Shown here in pieces: positions 1 through 10,200 of a DNA stretch of 64,000 bases. The notes beneath the pieces are model-generated. The model was not told where the DNA came from. It searched no databases and saw only the letters and a program-made list of their open reading frames with translations. A program made the translations under genes and the position numbers. The DNA is from Tritonibacter litoralis (GTDB lineage: Bacteria; Pseudomonadota; Alphaproteobacteria; Rhodobacterales; Rhodobacteraceae): contig NZ_WIBF01000007.1 in NCBI RefSeq assembly GCF_009496005.1, forward strand, positions 124,001 through 188,000. The letters are read 5' to 3'. Each line of letters starts with the position of its first letter. Position 1 is the stretch's first letter.

Positions 1-3000
1 ATCCACGCCGATCCGTTTCAATTCTTCGACCCGCTGGCACGCGTCAGAAACGGTGCCAAACAGACCGGAATCCTCAAAATAACGCTCGAAGGCAAAGTCG
101 AGGATGGCTTCCAATTCATCCTCAGACAGGCTGCCCAGATCCATCTCAAACGGGTTTTTGACGCCTTCGGGGCGTTTGAACGCCGGGAAAGCCCAAGCGT
201 ATTGTTTGATCAGCCCGGCGGCAGAGCGCAGATAGTCTTTCATCGGTTCCCGTGCGATCTGGCGGGCCTCGTCGCGGCTGTCCGCCAGATAGGTGTGCAG
301 CATCAAGGTGACGGTGTAGTCTGCGGGATCATGCCCGGCGGCGCGTAGGGCAGTGTGATAGATCTCGATCTTGCCAGCAACTTCGTCGATGCTTTGCCCC
401 AGAAGATGGGTCAGAACATTGGCCCCGATCGCGCCCGCCTCACGCCATGTCTCGGGATTGCCGGCGGTGGTGACCCACACTGGCAACTCCTTGGACACGG
501 GGCGTGGCTGGGACAAAACGCTGTGTTCGCCGCCGTCTTTGCGAGGGAAGGAAACCTCTTCACCGCGCCACAGTTTGCGAACGGTCTCGATACTGTCAAA
601 CAATGCTGGTTTGTTTGCGGGTGGCGTGTTTTCGGGGCGAAGGATAAAATCATCCGGTTGCCAGCCCGAGGCAAAGCCAATGCCTGCCCGGCCGTTGGTC
701 AGATTGTCGATCACCGCCCATTCCTCGGCGATGCGCGCCGGGTGGTGCAGGGGGGCCACGCAAGAGCCCGCGCGCACGCCCAGGTTCTGGGTCACAGCAG
801 CCACAGCCGCGCCGGTAACCGACGGGTTGGGGTAGGGGCCGCCAAAGGCATGGAAATGGCGTTCCGGCGTCCAGACCGCGTTGAACCCGTGTTGATCGGC
901 GAATTTCGCGCCTTCCAGCAGCAATTCATATTTCTTCGGACCCGCACCATCGTCGTTGCCCCAGTAAAACAAGTTGAACGCCATCTTCCGGTCGCTCATG
1001 GCGATGGGGCCATTTGACAGTTCCAGGCGACTTTCATCACTGGACAGCACCAGTTTGAACCCGCGCGACAGGGTCCAGAACAGCTCAAGAACCGAAATGT
1101 CGAAGGAGAGTGACGTGACCGCCAACCAGCTGTCGCCAGGCTTATGGGGAATGCGTTGATCCATGCCGGTGAAGAAATTGGACACGTTGGCGTGTTTAAC
1201 CATCACGCCTTTGGGCAAACCTGTCGAGCCGGAGGTATAGATCAGATAGGCCAGATCGTCGCCGGTGGCGCCTCCATTAACTGGGGCGGTCTGGCTCTGG
1301 TCAGCCGTCGCGTCGATGTCCAAAACCGCCGCATCCGAGGCCGGAAGACCAGCTGCCAAAGCTGTTTGTGTCACGATCACAGCGGCTTGGCTGTCTTTGA
1401 CGTAATGCGCAATCCGATCCGCGGGATAGGCCGGATCCAGCGGCACATAAGCGCCCCCGGCTTTCAGAACCGCAAAGGCGGCAACAACCAGATCCATGGA
1501 CCTGCGAATGTAAATCCCGACATGCGCACCGGGTTTGACGCCCATATCCTGCAGACGCGCGGCGACGGCATTGGCGCGCGCATCTAATTGGGCATAGGTC
1601 AGCGTTGCGTCTTCAACAACCAGTGCCGTTGCATCTGGGGTTTTGGCCACCTGCGCTTCCAAAGCGGCATGAATGGTCAGGTCTGACGGGAAGTCACAGG
1701 TCGTGTTGTTCCACGTTTCCAACAGCGTTTTACGCTCGGCATCCGGCAGGATTGGCAGCGATTTTACAGGGTCCAGACCAGCGGTGCCCATAGCCTCCAG
1801 CACAAGCTGCAACCGGGCCGCCAGCAATTCCACCCCGTCGTCTGGCAGCAGCGTCTTGTCCGCATAAAGGGTGGCGGTTTCGTTGACCACGGCTAGGGTC
1901 AACACACTGCCCTCCGCTGCGCCGTCGCGGCCCAGAGACAGGGTTACGGCTGGTCGCCCCTGATCTGCAAGCTCTGGCGCACGGGCGATGAGGTCACAGG
2001 CAAAACCACCTAGTTTTTGAGTTCTGGTGATATCCACCTCAAGGCGGGCAACCGCATCGGATATGGGTTCGTCCCGCGTGATCGCGATCGGGCCCCAATC
2101 GGTTGTCCAGTTGGGCAACCCTTCCATACCATCAAGTTGGAGCGCGATATCGCCGTGGTCTTCACCGGCACTCAGCAGGGCCCAGGCGGCGGTTGCAGCT
2201 GCAATCTGTGCGTGGCTCAGACCGGTCGGCAACGAGATGCCGTGGCTGTGCCAACCGGTGGCATCGGTTGCCTGCGACAATGGAACGGGCAACGGGAGCA
2301 TCTGGCCCAAAGCTTTGCGCCAATGGCTCTCTCCGCTTTGGGCTTTGGCTGTTGCGGCTTCGACCCTGGCCACAAGATCGGCGTCCGGGCCCTCTATCTG
2401 CGCGCCAACCGCGATGATCTTGGCGGGTGAAATGGCAGTCCCAGAAGTGGTTGCAATCCCTGTCAGCCGCACAGCACCTTCGCCGCAGGCGATGGTGAGG
2501 GCGTCGTCCGACACTTCCTGCACAGTTCCGGCCTGTGCTTTTTGCGGAACGACCTCGGCAGCGCCGACGAGATAGACGGTGTCTGCGATCATGATCTTGG
2601 GGGTGCAGATCGGGTTCCAATAGCCACCAAAATCCAATGCGCGCACCAACCGGGCGAGATCGACCGCAGGGCGCGCAAAATCCATCAGACCCGCAGCTGC
2701 CGGGCGGTCCGCCTTGCCAAAATAACGTCGGGTGCTCAGATCCTGAGGTCGGCGCTTTAGGTCACCTGTTTCAAGTTGCTCCACAACTTCGGGGAAACTG
2801 TCCATTGCAGCGGCATAGCATTTGGAGTTCAGCGTGAATGCGGTCTCCCCATCTGTGATGTCAAACAGGCGCTGGGCTAGGATGTCACCCTCATCTACGC
2901 CGCCCTCGATCACATGCCAGGTGATACCGTGCTGCGTTTCACCGCTGATCAACGCCCAGTTCGGCGTGTTCAAACCGGCATACTGCGGCAATGGACCGTC

Positions 3001-3264
3001 GTGAAAATTCACGGCCCCTTTGGCTGCTTTTGCCAGGGTAGAATCCGGGATCATTCGCAGGTTGGCAATCGACAACAGCCAGTCAAACCCGTCCGGAACC
3101 TCGGTCAAGGCACATGTGGCAATGCCATTTGTCTTGGCCCAGTCAACAATATCCGCCTGTTCCGACACTACGGCTCGTATGGTATGGCCGCGTGCAACCA
3201 TCATGTCGGCGCAACCAATCAAAAGGGATTCATTACCAATTAGAACGGCGGAAAACGGTGTCAT
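1..3264 (-). CDS. Hybrid NRPS: formyltransferase-like domain, adenylation domain with inserted luciferase-like monooxygenase (cut by left edge)
   Basis: The frame is open from the ATG at 3264 to base 1, giving 1088 residues without a stop. Residues 1-290 resemble methionyl-tRNA formyltransferase and related formyl-transferring proteins, with the catalytic-type N86, H88 and a D124/D127 pair (NFHDGPLP, VDEGDIL). Residues about 330-500 look like the C-terminal half of a condensation domain, but no HHxxxDG motif is present. An adenylation domain follows, with core A3 YTSGSTGLPKG near residue 673. From about residue 757 to the edge a luciferase-like FMN monooxygenase of the MupA/Atu3671 type sits inside the adenylation domain (NLFYWGND, TPERHFHAFGG, GFASGWQPDDF). 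Cores A5-A10 and any carrier domain lie off-window. It overlaps the glycosyltransferase upstream by ATGA, so it belongs to the PKS operon. Family assignment is firm; the product is unknown. Confidence 0.9.
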   Translation of the reverse strand, partial: MTPFSAVLIGNESLLIGCADMMVARGHTIRAVVSEQADIVDWAKTNGIATCALTEVPDGFDWLLSIANLRMIPDSTLAKAAKGAVNFHDGPLPQYAGLNTPNWALISGETQHGITWHVIEGGVDEGDILAQRLFDITDGETAFTLNSKCYAAAMDSFPEVVEQLETGDLKRRPQDLSTRRYFGKADRPAAAGLMDFARPAVDLARLVRALDFGGYWNPICTPKIMIADTVYLVGAAEVVPQKAQAGTVQEVSDDALTIACGEGAVRLTGIATTSGTAISPAKIIAVGAQIEGPDADLVARVEAATAKAQSGESHWRKALGQMLPLPVPLSQATDATGWHSHGISLPTGLSHAQIAAATAAWALLSAGEDHGDIALQLDGMEGLPNWTTDWGPIAITRDEPISDAVARLEVDITRTQKLGGFACDLIARAPELADQGRPAVTLSLGRDGAAEGSVLTLAVVNETATLYADKTLLPDDGVELLAARLQLVLEAMGTAGLDPVKSLPILPDAERKTLLETWNNTTCDFPSDLTIHAALEAQVAKTPDATALVVEDATLTYAQLDARANAVAARLQDMGVKPGAHVGIYIRRSMDLVVAAFAVLKAGGAYVPLDPAYPADRIAHYVKDSQAAVIVTQTALAAGLPASDAAVLDIDATADQSQTAPVNGGATGDDLAYLIYTSGSTGLPKGVMVKHANVSNFFTGMDQRIPHKPGDSWLAVTSLSFDISVLELFWTLSRGFKLVLSSDESRLELSNGPIAMSDRKMAFNLFYWGNDDGAGPKKYELLLEGAKFADQHGFNAVWTPERHFHAFGGPYPNPSVTGAAVAAVTQNLGVRAGSCVAPLHHPARIAEEWAVIDNLTNGRAGIGFASGWQPDDFILRPENTPPANKPALFDSIETVRKLWRGEEVSFPRKDGGEHSVLSQPRPVSKELPVWVTTAGNPETWREAGAIGANVLTHLLGQSIDEVAGKIEIYHTALRAAGHDPADYTVTLMLHTYLADSRDEARQIAREPMKDYLRSAAGLIKQYAWAFPAFKRPEGVKNPFEMDLGSLSEDELEAILDFAFERYFEDSGLFGTVSDACQRVEELKRIGVD

Positions 3265-4292
3265 TTCGGCTCCTTCGGCTCGGACGATAGGGGGCGCGTT
3301 TCAATCAAATCAACAGGTTGTGTCAACTGGCTCCGCATATGGGACCAGAGGTCACGTGTAAATCCGTCAGGATCCATTTGCGGTTTGGTCTGGATCAAAC
3401 GGCGCAGCCCATAAAGAGCTTTGCCCGCCAACAAGGCCAACGTTGCCGCGATCGCATAGGGGCGGCCATGTACCTTGGAAAAGTAATACCAGCGGGAATC
3501 AAACCAATAAGACGGCGTGCGGTTCCACTTCTTCATACCCGTTGAAGCCGAGCCCACATGCGCAATGGTGCTGTCTGGCACATAATAAGTGGGCCATCCT
3601 GCACGGGCGGCGCGGTGGCACAGTTCGGTTTCCTCAAAATAAAGGAAGAAACTTTCATCAAAGGGGCCGACGTCGCGGATGACATCTGACCGGATCATCA
3701 GGCTGGCCCCGGCTGTCCAATCAACCGGAGCGGCTGAGGTTGGCAGATCCATAGGCACACGGGCTTTTGCAAATAAGCGCGAAATTATCCCGGTATGGGC
3801 GGCACCTTCGAATTCCCCCGCAATGGACGGAAAGCGAAACGCGGTGCAATGGGGGGTGTCATCGGTTCCATGAACGTAGGACCCCGCCAGCCCGGCGCTA
3901 GGGTTCTCCAACAGAAAGTCGCGCAAGCGGGCAATTGTATCTTCATTGGCAAAAGCGTCCGAGTTCAGCAGATAGTAAAACGCCGGGCGCGCGCCATTTG
4001 AAAGCCCTGACGCCATCCCGACATTCATACCAGCGCCAAAGCCACCATTGACGGGGGACTGGATGATCCGAACCCGATCATTGTGCAGCCAGCCTGCCTG
4101 TTGGGCTGCGTTGTGGATATACTCAAAAGAGCCATCGCCAGAGGCATTGTCGACCACGACAATTTCACCAGGTAAATCCTCCATCGCGGCCATTGCGGCA
4201 CGCAGGGATTTCACCGTCATCTCAGGTGTTTGGTAATTGAGCAGGATGACCAAAACGGTCTGAGGTCCAGCGTGGTTTTCTGTCTGGCTCAT
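3261..4292 (-). CDS. Family 2 glycosyltransferase (rhamnosyltransferase-like)
   Basis: This 343-residue protein has the GT-A fold signatures of family 2 glycosyltransferases: an N-terminal LVILLNYQTPEMT strand, VVVDNASGDGS for nucleotide-sugar binding, a DxD-like LLNSDA, and an acceptor-side FLYFEETELCHRA block. A short hydrophobic stretch near residue 285 may hold it at the membrane. The start at 4292 overlaps the PKS stop by ATGA, and its stop overlaps the NRPS start in the same way, so the three genes are probably translationally coupled. The context suggests that the PKS/NRPS product, or a membrane-linked precursor of it, carries a sugar. Sugar and acceptor cannot be read from the sequence. 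A role in the surface polysaccharide genes further upstream is a weaker alternative. Confidence 0.85.
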   Translation of the reverse strand: MSQTENHAGPQTVLVILLNYQTPEMTVKSLRAAMAAMEDLPGEIVVVDNASGDGSFEYIHNAAQQAGWLHNDRVRIIQSPVNGGFGAGMNVGMASGLSNGARPAFYYLLNSDAFANEDTIARLRDFLLENPSAGLAGSYVHGTDDTPHCTAFRFPSIAGEFEGAAHTGIISRLFAKARVPMDLPTSAAPVDWTAGASLMIRSDVIRDVGPFDESFFLYFEETELCHRAARAGWPTYYVPDSTIAHVGSASTGMKKWNRTPSYWFDSRWYYFSKVHGRPYAIAATLALLAGKALYGLRRLIQTKPQMDPDGFTRDLWSHMRSQLTQPVDLIETRPLSSEPKEPK

Positions 4293-7200
4293 TCCGCCGC
4301 CTCCTTGTGCGGTGGGGCCGCGCGGCGCTGGTCCGCTTGGTCCAGAACCGATTTCACTTGTCCCGCAAGAACGGAAACATTGGGCACAAGCACCATACTG
4401 TCGTGATCGCCGGGCACTTCCACCACCTCTACATTGGCGGCCCAACGGGTCCAATCATTGTCTTCAAAGACATATTCCCGTTCTGCAGACACCCAATTGC
4501 CATTGCTGACCTGCCAATGCCGGTCCAGCGGCGGACGGAACAACGTCATCGCTCCGTGCCAAGGTTTCAGGTCATAAACTTCAATCGCTTCACGGAAGGC
4601 CAATTCGATCTTGCGGTTGTTGAATTCGGGCGTCTGGCCGGTCTCTGCCGGTTTGGCGCGGCGTTTCTCAAACTCCCATGCGATCCGGGCCTTCCCCCAA
4701 TCCCACAGATAACCCGCACCTTTGGTTTTCAGCTCATGAACTTTGATCAGCGCTTTGTCCTGACGGGTTAGGGGCGGGCGCATCGGTAGTGGCGTATCCA
4801 GCAGGACAAGCGCCGCGGTTTCCTCGCCCACGGCTTGCAACTGTTGCGCCATCTCATAGGCTGTCAAACCGCCACCCGAAAAGCCGCCAAGCATGTAAGG
4901 CCCTTCTGGCTGGATCGTGCGAACCTCCGCAAGGCAGGCGCGGGCTGCATCTTCCAGCCGGGTATGGGGCTCGTCCGAGCCGATCAACCCTTTGGCCTGC
5001 AGGCCGTAAACAGGTCGGTCCTTGCCTACCATCAAGGCGAGGTGACGCAGGTTCAGCACATTGCCAAACATCCCCGCCACCAAAAAGAAAGGCCGCCGCC
5101 CGGTGCCATCGCCAGGGTGCAGCTGCACCAGATGTGTGTGGCTTGGGTGTTGGGTGTCTTTCTCTGTGTCTGTTGCCTCTTCGGTGACACTGCCTCCGGT
5201 GCGCGGAATGATTTGCTCCGCAAGGGCTGCAACGCTTGGAGCCTCAAACAGGACCGAGATTGCAAATTCCACGCCAAAGGCACGTTTGACCTGCGCAAAT
5301 AGCCGCACGGCGATCAGTGAATGCCCACCAAGGTCAAAGAAGCTGTCCTCAACGCCAACCTGGGTCACGCCGAGCAGAGCAGCAAACATATCAGCCAGCT
5401 TCTCTTCGACAGGGTTGCGTGGCGCGACATAATCGGTGTCCAGCTGCGGACGTTCAAAGCTTTGCTGATCGTCCTGCGGAATGCTGCTGTAACCGGCTTC
5501 TGAGATCAGGTCAGGCAAAGGCAGGGAAGAAACCACAACATGCGGATGCCCTGTAGCCAAGGCGCGTTCCAGCGCGGGTCCACCGTCTTTGGCACGGATG
5601 CCGTGGGCGATATTGTGCTGTAACCTGCGCTCGTCACTGGACAGGGGGGCGGAGGATTGCGACACGGCCATGCCAATGGCCTCGGCGGTGAAATCCGCAG
5701 TGGCGGTCGTGTTCTGAAACCCGCCGGTCAGTCGCTTCATCTGAAACTGGGAAATTTCAACCAAAACCTGACCATCTGTGTCGCAAATTGTGATGTCAAA
5801 GCGCGCAAAGCCCTCATCTGGCGCGGGGCCGTCGGGGTGGCTCAGGCGTATATGACTGTGGATTTTCGCCGTCAGCGGGCGATGCATGCGGATCCGGTCA
5901 TAGCTGACAGGCACCCACAAGGCATCAGCCCTGTAACTCTTGGCCAGTTGGATGGCCCAGCCGGTGGCCAGATCCATCAATCCGGGATGCAACAGGCATC
6001 CGTCGCTCTGGGCGCTGATCGCCAGTTCAAGGCAGGCGAAACCTTCCCCGTCGCCGGTCGCGGCCTCGGACAAGACCTGCCAACGCGGGCCGAACGCCAG
6101 GTGGCTTTCTTGGGGCGACTGCAGACGGCCCGCCACCGGTGCCATGTGCATGTCGCACCGCGCCGCCACAGTTGTGAGGTCCAAATCAGGCGCAGGCTCT
6201 GCCTCCAGCCGCAACCGCCCCTGAGCGATCAAGGCATACCCAGTCTCAAGGCGGGCAAGGATCTGCATTTCATATCCTTGCTCCTCTGCGATCATCCGCA
6301 CGAGCAGTTCGCGGCTTTCGCCATCGGCCACCACAAAGGGGCGCAGGAAATAGAGGTCTTCCAGATCAAACGCACCATCAAAACCAACCCCGCGCAGGGC
6401 CTCAGCAGCGAGCTCAATGTAGCCGGTGCCCGGGATCAGCGCTGTGCCATCCTTGGTGCGGTGTTCATCCACCAACCAATGGTTGGACGAAATCTCAGTC
6501 GAAAAGAAACGCTGGCCAAACCCATCAAACCCCTGGCTGTCAAACAGCGGCAGGTCGCAGGCCTCGCGGTCGCTTGGCCCGGTGCCATCGGTGCGCGCGG
6601 AAAGGGCATCAAAGGCCATGCCCACATCGCTCCACACTCCCCAGTTCACGGCCACGACGCGCGGGCCATCCGGAGCGGTGTTTTTCTGTTTGGCCCAGGC
6701 GTTCAAATAGGCATTGGCCGCCACATAATCCACCTGACCTGCCGGGCAAGTCGCGGTTGAGGACGAAGAAAACAGTGCAATCAGGTCCAGCTCGCCATCA
6801 CCAAAGACCTGTTCCAACACCCGCAGCCCAGCCACTTTGGGGGCAAAGACCTGTGCGATCTGATCTTCGCTTTTGGCTAGGATCGGTCCGTCATTGATGT
6901 ACCCTGCGCCGTGTAGGATGCCGGTGATCGGGCCAAACTTGGCCTCGATCGCCTCTTTGGCGCGGATCATGTCGCCGCTATTGGCGACATCCGCACCGAT
7001 TGCCATGACCTGCCCATGTCCAATGGCCTCTAGCGATTGGAGCGCCTGGATCCGGCGGGCGGTTTTATTGGCACTGGAATGGCTGGCCACATAGGCGCCC
7101 CAGCGGTCCCGTGGGGGCAGGGCACCACGCGCCACCAGGGCCACTTTGGCGTCATAGGTCCACATTAGATGCGCGGCAAGCGTCAGCCCGATGCCCCCAA

Positions 7201-10200
7201 AGCCACCGGTGATCAAATAGGTGCCGCCTGGGCGGAAGGCCGGTGCCTCTGCCGCGTCAAGCGGCAGCGTCCGCCAGTCCATCCCATACCGTTTGTCGCC
7301 GCGCCAAAGCGCCACTTCGTCAGCCGGGTTTGCCAGCAGTTCTTCAAGCACACGTGGCGTTATATCTTCGGCCAAACGCCCCAGTGCACGATCCACAAGA
7401 CCCGGCGTGCGCGGCAGTTCGATGTCGACGCTGGCACAGGTGATGCCCGGAAACTCACGCGGGATAACGCCCATTGGCCCCTGGATCATCGCTTTTTCAG
7501 GATAGGGCAGCGCTTCATCCCGGTATTGGGCCGCGCCTGTGGTCAGGGCCGTGATATGGACACCGTCCAATTCAGCGGCACCCAGGGTCTGCGCCAACGC
7601 GGTCAGCGCATAAAACCCCATCTCTAGATTTCGGTCAAAGAAGGAAGAGCCCGGGCGGAACGTCTCTGCTGCCGTAACCAGCCAGAAATGTGCGATCCGT
7701 TCCGGGGCCAGCCCATCTTCCACAAGGTCCGCCAGCACAGCTTCATACCCAAACCGACCTTCTTCGGGCGCAAGGACAAACTGGTCCTGTGCCAGTCGCG
7801 CATAGGTATCGCCAGGTTTGACCGTTGCCACAAAATGGCCCGCAGCGCGCAGGGCGGCAATAGCTGGTGCGGCCACGCCTGCGTCATCCTCAAAGATCAG
7901 CCAATTTGTTTTGGCGTCGCGCAGCTCTGTTTCAATGTCCCAGGCGCAATCCGCCAGACGGGGACGCCAGACAGGTCGATAGCCCCAATCGCGAATATCA
8001 TCCTGCCGGGTTGGGTGCGGCAGCTCTTGGACCTGACTGGTCTGTCCTGGCTCAATAAAATAGCGGCTGCGCTGAAAGGCATAGGTGGGCAAGGGTAGGC
8101 GGTGGCGTTTTGCGTCCCCCCAGATCTGCGGCCAATCGGCGTCCACGCCGCAGGCCCACAAACGGCCAATCACGCCAAAGAAATAGGCGTCGTCCATGAC
8201 CTCTTGGTCCGGGTGGCGCAGTGAGCTGAGCACTTGCCCCGCTTGGATTGTGGGCGACATCTGCGCCAGCGAGCTGAGCGCTTTGCCAGGGCCAACTTCC
8301 AGGAACACGCGACCTTGCTGGCTTGCAAGCGTTTCGATGCAATCGGCAAAGCGAACCGTATTGCGCAGCTGCGCCACCCAGTAATCTGGATCGGTGGCCT
8401 GTTCTGCGGTCAGGGCGACGCCTGTGCGGTTAGACATGATCGGCAGGGACGGCGCGCTGAGGTCCAGCTTGCGCAAAAACGCGCCGTATTCACTTAAGAT
8501 GCCATCCAGCATGCGGCTGTGGGCGGCGATGTCGATCTGAATGCGCTGATGGTCAATATCGCGTGCTTTCAGCGTTTCCGACAGCTGGTCCAACGCCGCT
8601 TGTGGTCCTGAGACGGCCGTCAGATTAGGGGCGTTAACACTTGCGATATCGATGTCATTGCCAATGATCGCTTCGACCTCGGTCAACGGCAGTGAGATCG
8701 AGAGCATCCCGCCCGCAGGCACGGTGTCAAACAGCCGCCCCCGCAGATGCACCAGGTCAATACAGTCTTCGAACCGCATCACCCCAGCCAGACAGGCGGC
8801 GGTGTTTTCCCCCATGGAGTGACCAACAAGGGCTGCAGGCTTGACGCCCCAGCTCATCCACAATTGGGCCAGCGCGTATTCCACAATCATGATCAGCGGA
8901 AGCTGAACCGAGGGTTGTTGCAGTTTGGCGTTTGCTTCAGCTTCGGCCCCGTCTTCTGGCAGCCAAATGGCACGGATATCGTAGTCCAGTGATTTTTGCA
9001 GATGGTCGAGACCTTGATCCATTACATCGGCAAAATCTGGCTCGGTCTCATAAAGATCGCGCGCCATACCCGCATATTGGGCGCCGCCGCCGGGAAACAT
9101 AAACACAACCTCGGGCGTGTCGCCCAGATGGTCATGAGTGAACACCCGGCGCGGGTTCATTTCGGTCAGCGCCTCGGCGGCTTCGGCCGCGGTTTCGGCA
9201 ACAACCACCCGGCGTTTGGAAAAGCCACGACGCCCTTCTTTGAGCGTGTAGGCCACATCTGCCAGCTCAAGCTCGGGGTTAGCGCGCAGATGGTCCGCCA
9301 GCGCAGCTGTGTTGGCGTCCAGCGCGGCTTTGGACTGGCCGGACAGACAGAGGATGTGAAACGGAAAATCGCTTTCTTCAGACGGCGTGCGCTCTGGTGC
9401 TTCTTCCAGGATGGCATGCGCATTGGTGCCGCCGACGCCCAGGGCATTCACAGCACCACGCCGCGGCCCTTTGTGAGAGATCCAGGGCTGGCGTTTTGCC
9501 GCGACCTGAAACGGCGATGTATCAAAATCAATCGCCGGGTTCGGTGCTTCATATCCCAAAGACGGCGGTATCTCTTGGTGTTTGAGGGCCAGTGCGGTTT
9601 TGGCAAGCCCGGCAATCCCTGCCGCAGTATCCAAATGGCCGATGTTGGTTTTGACCGACCCCAGGAGGCAGAAGCCGACATCCTGCGTGCTGTCGCGATA
9701 GGCTTCGGTCAGGGCAGAGACTTCGATTGGATCGCCCAAATAGGTGCCAGTACCATGGCATTCGACATAGTCCACCGTGTCAGCTGCAACATTGGCCGCA
9801 GATAGCGCCTGACGCACGGCGGCGGATTGTCCACCAACAGAAGGGGCCAGATACCCTGCCTTGTCCGCACCATCATTGTTGATGGCCGAACCTTTGATCA
9901 CGGCCCAGATGTGATCGCCATCGGCAATTGCATCCTCTAACCGGCGCAAGGCCACGGCCCCGGCACCTGAGCCGAACACGGTACCTTGAGCCCGGTGGTC
10001 AAAGGCATGGCATCGCCCGTCAGGCGACAGGATTTCGTTTTCCTTGTATAGATATCCGCGCCCTTGCGGCAGCTCGATGGTGACGCCACCGGCCAATGCC
10101 ATTGCGCATTCACCTTTGCGGAGTGCTTCACAAGCATAGTGCACCGCCACCAAAGAGGTCGAACAGGCCGTCTGAATGTTCACCGAGGGCCCTTTGAGGT

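Noticed and set aside
5657-6760. 367-codon plus-strand frame inside the PKS gene
   Set aside because: Antisense to the dehydratase and carrier-side PKS coding sequence, with no domain signature; a codon-bias shadow.
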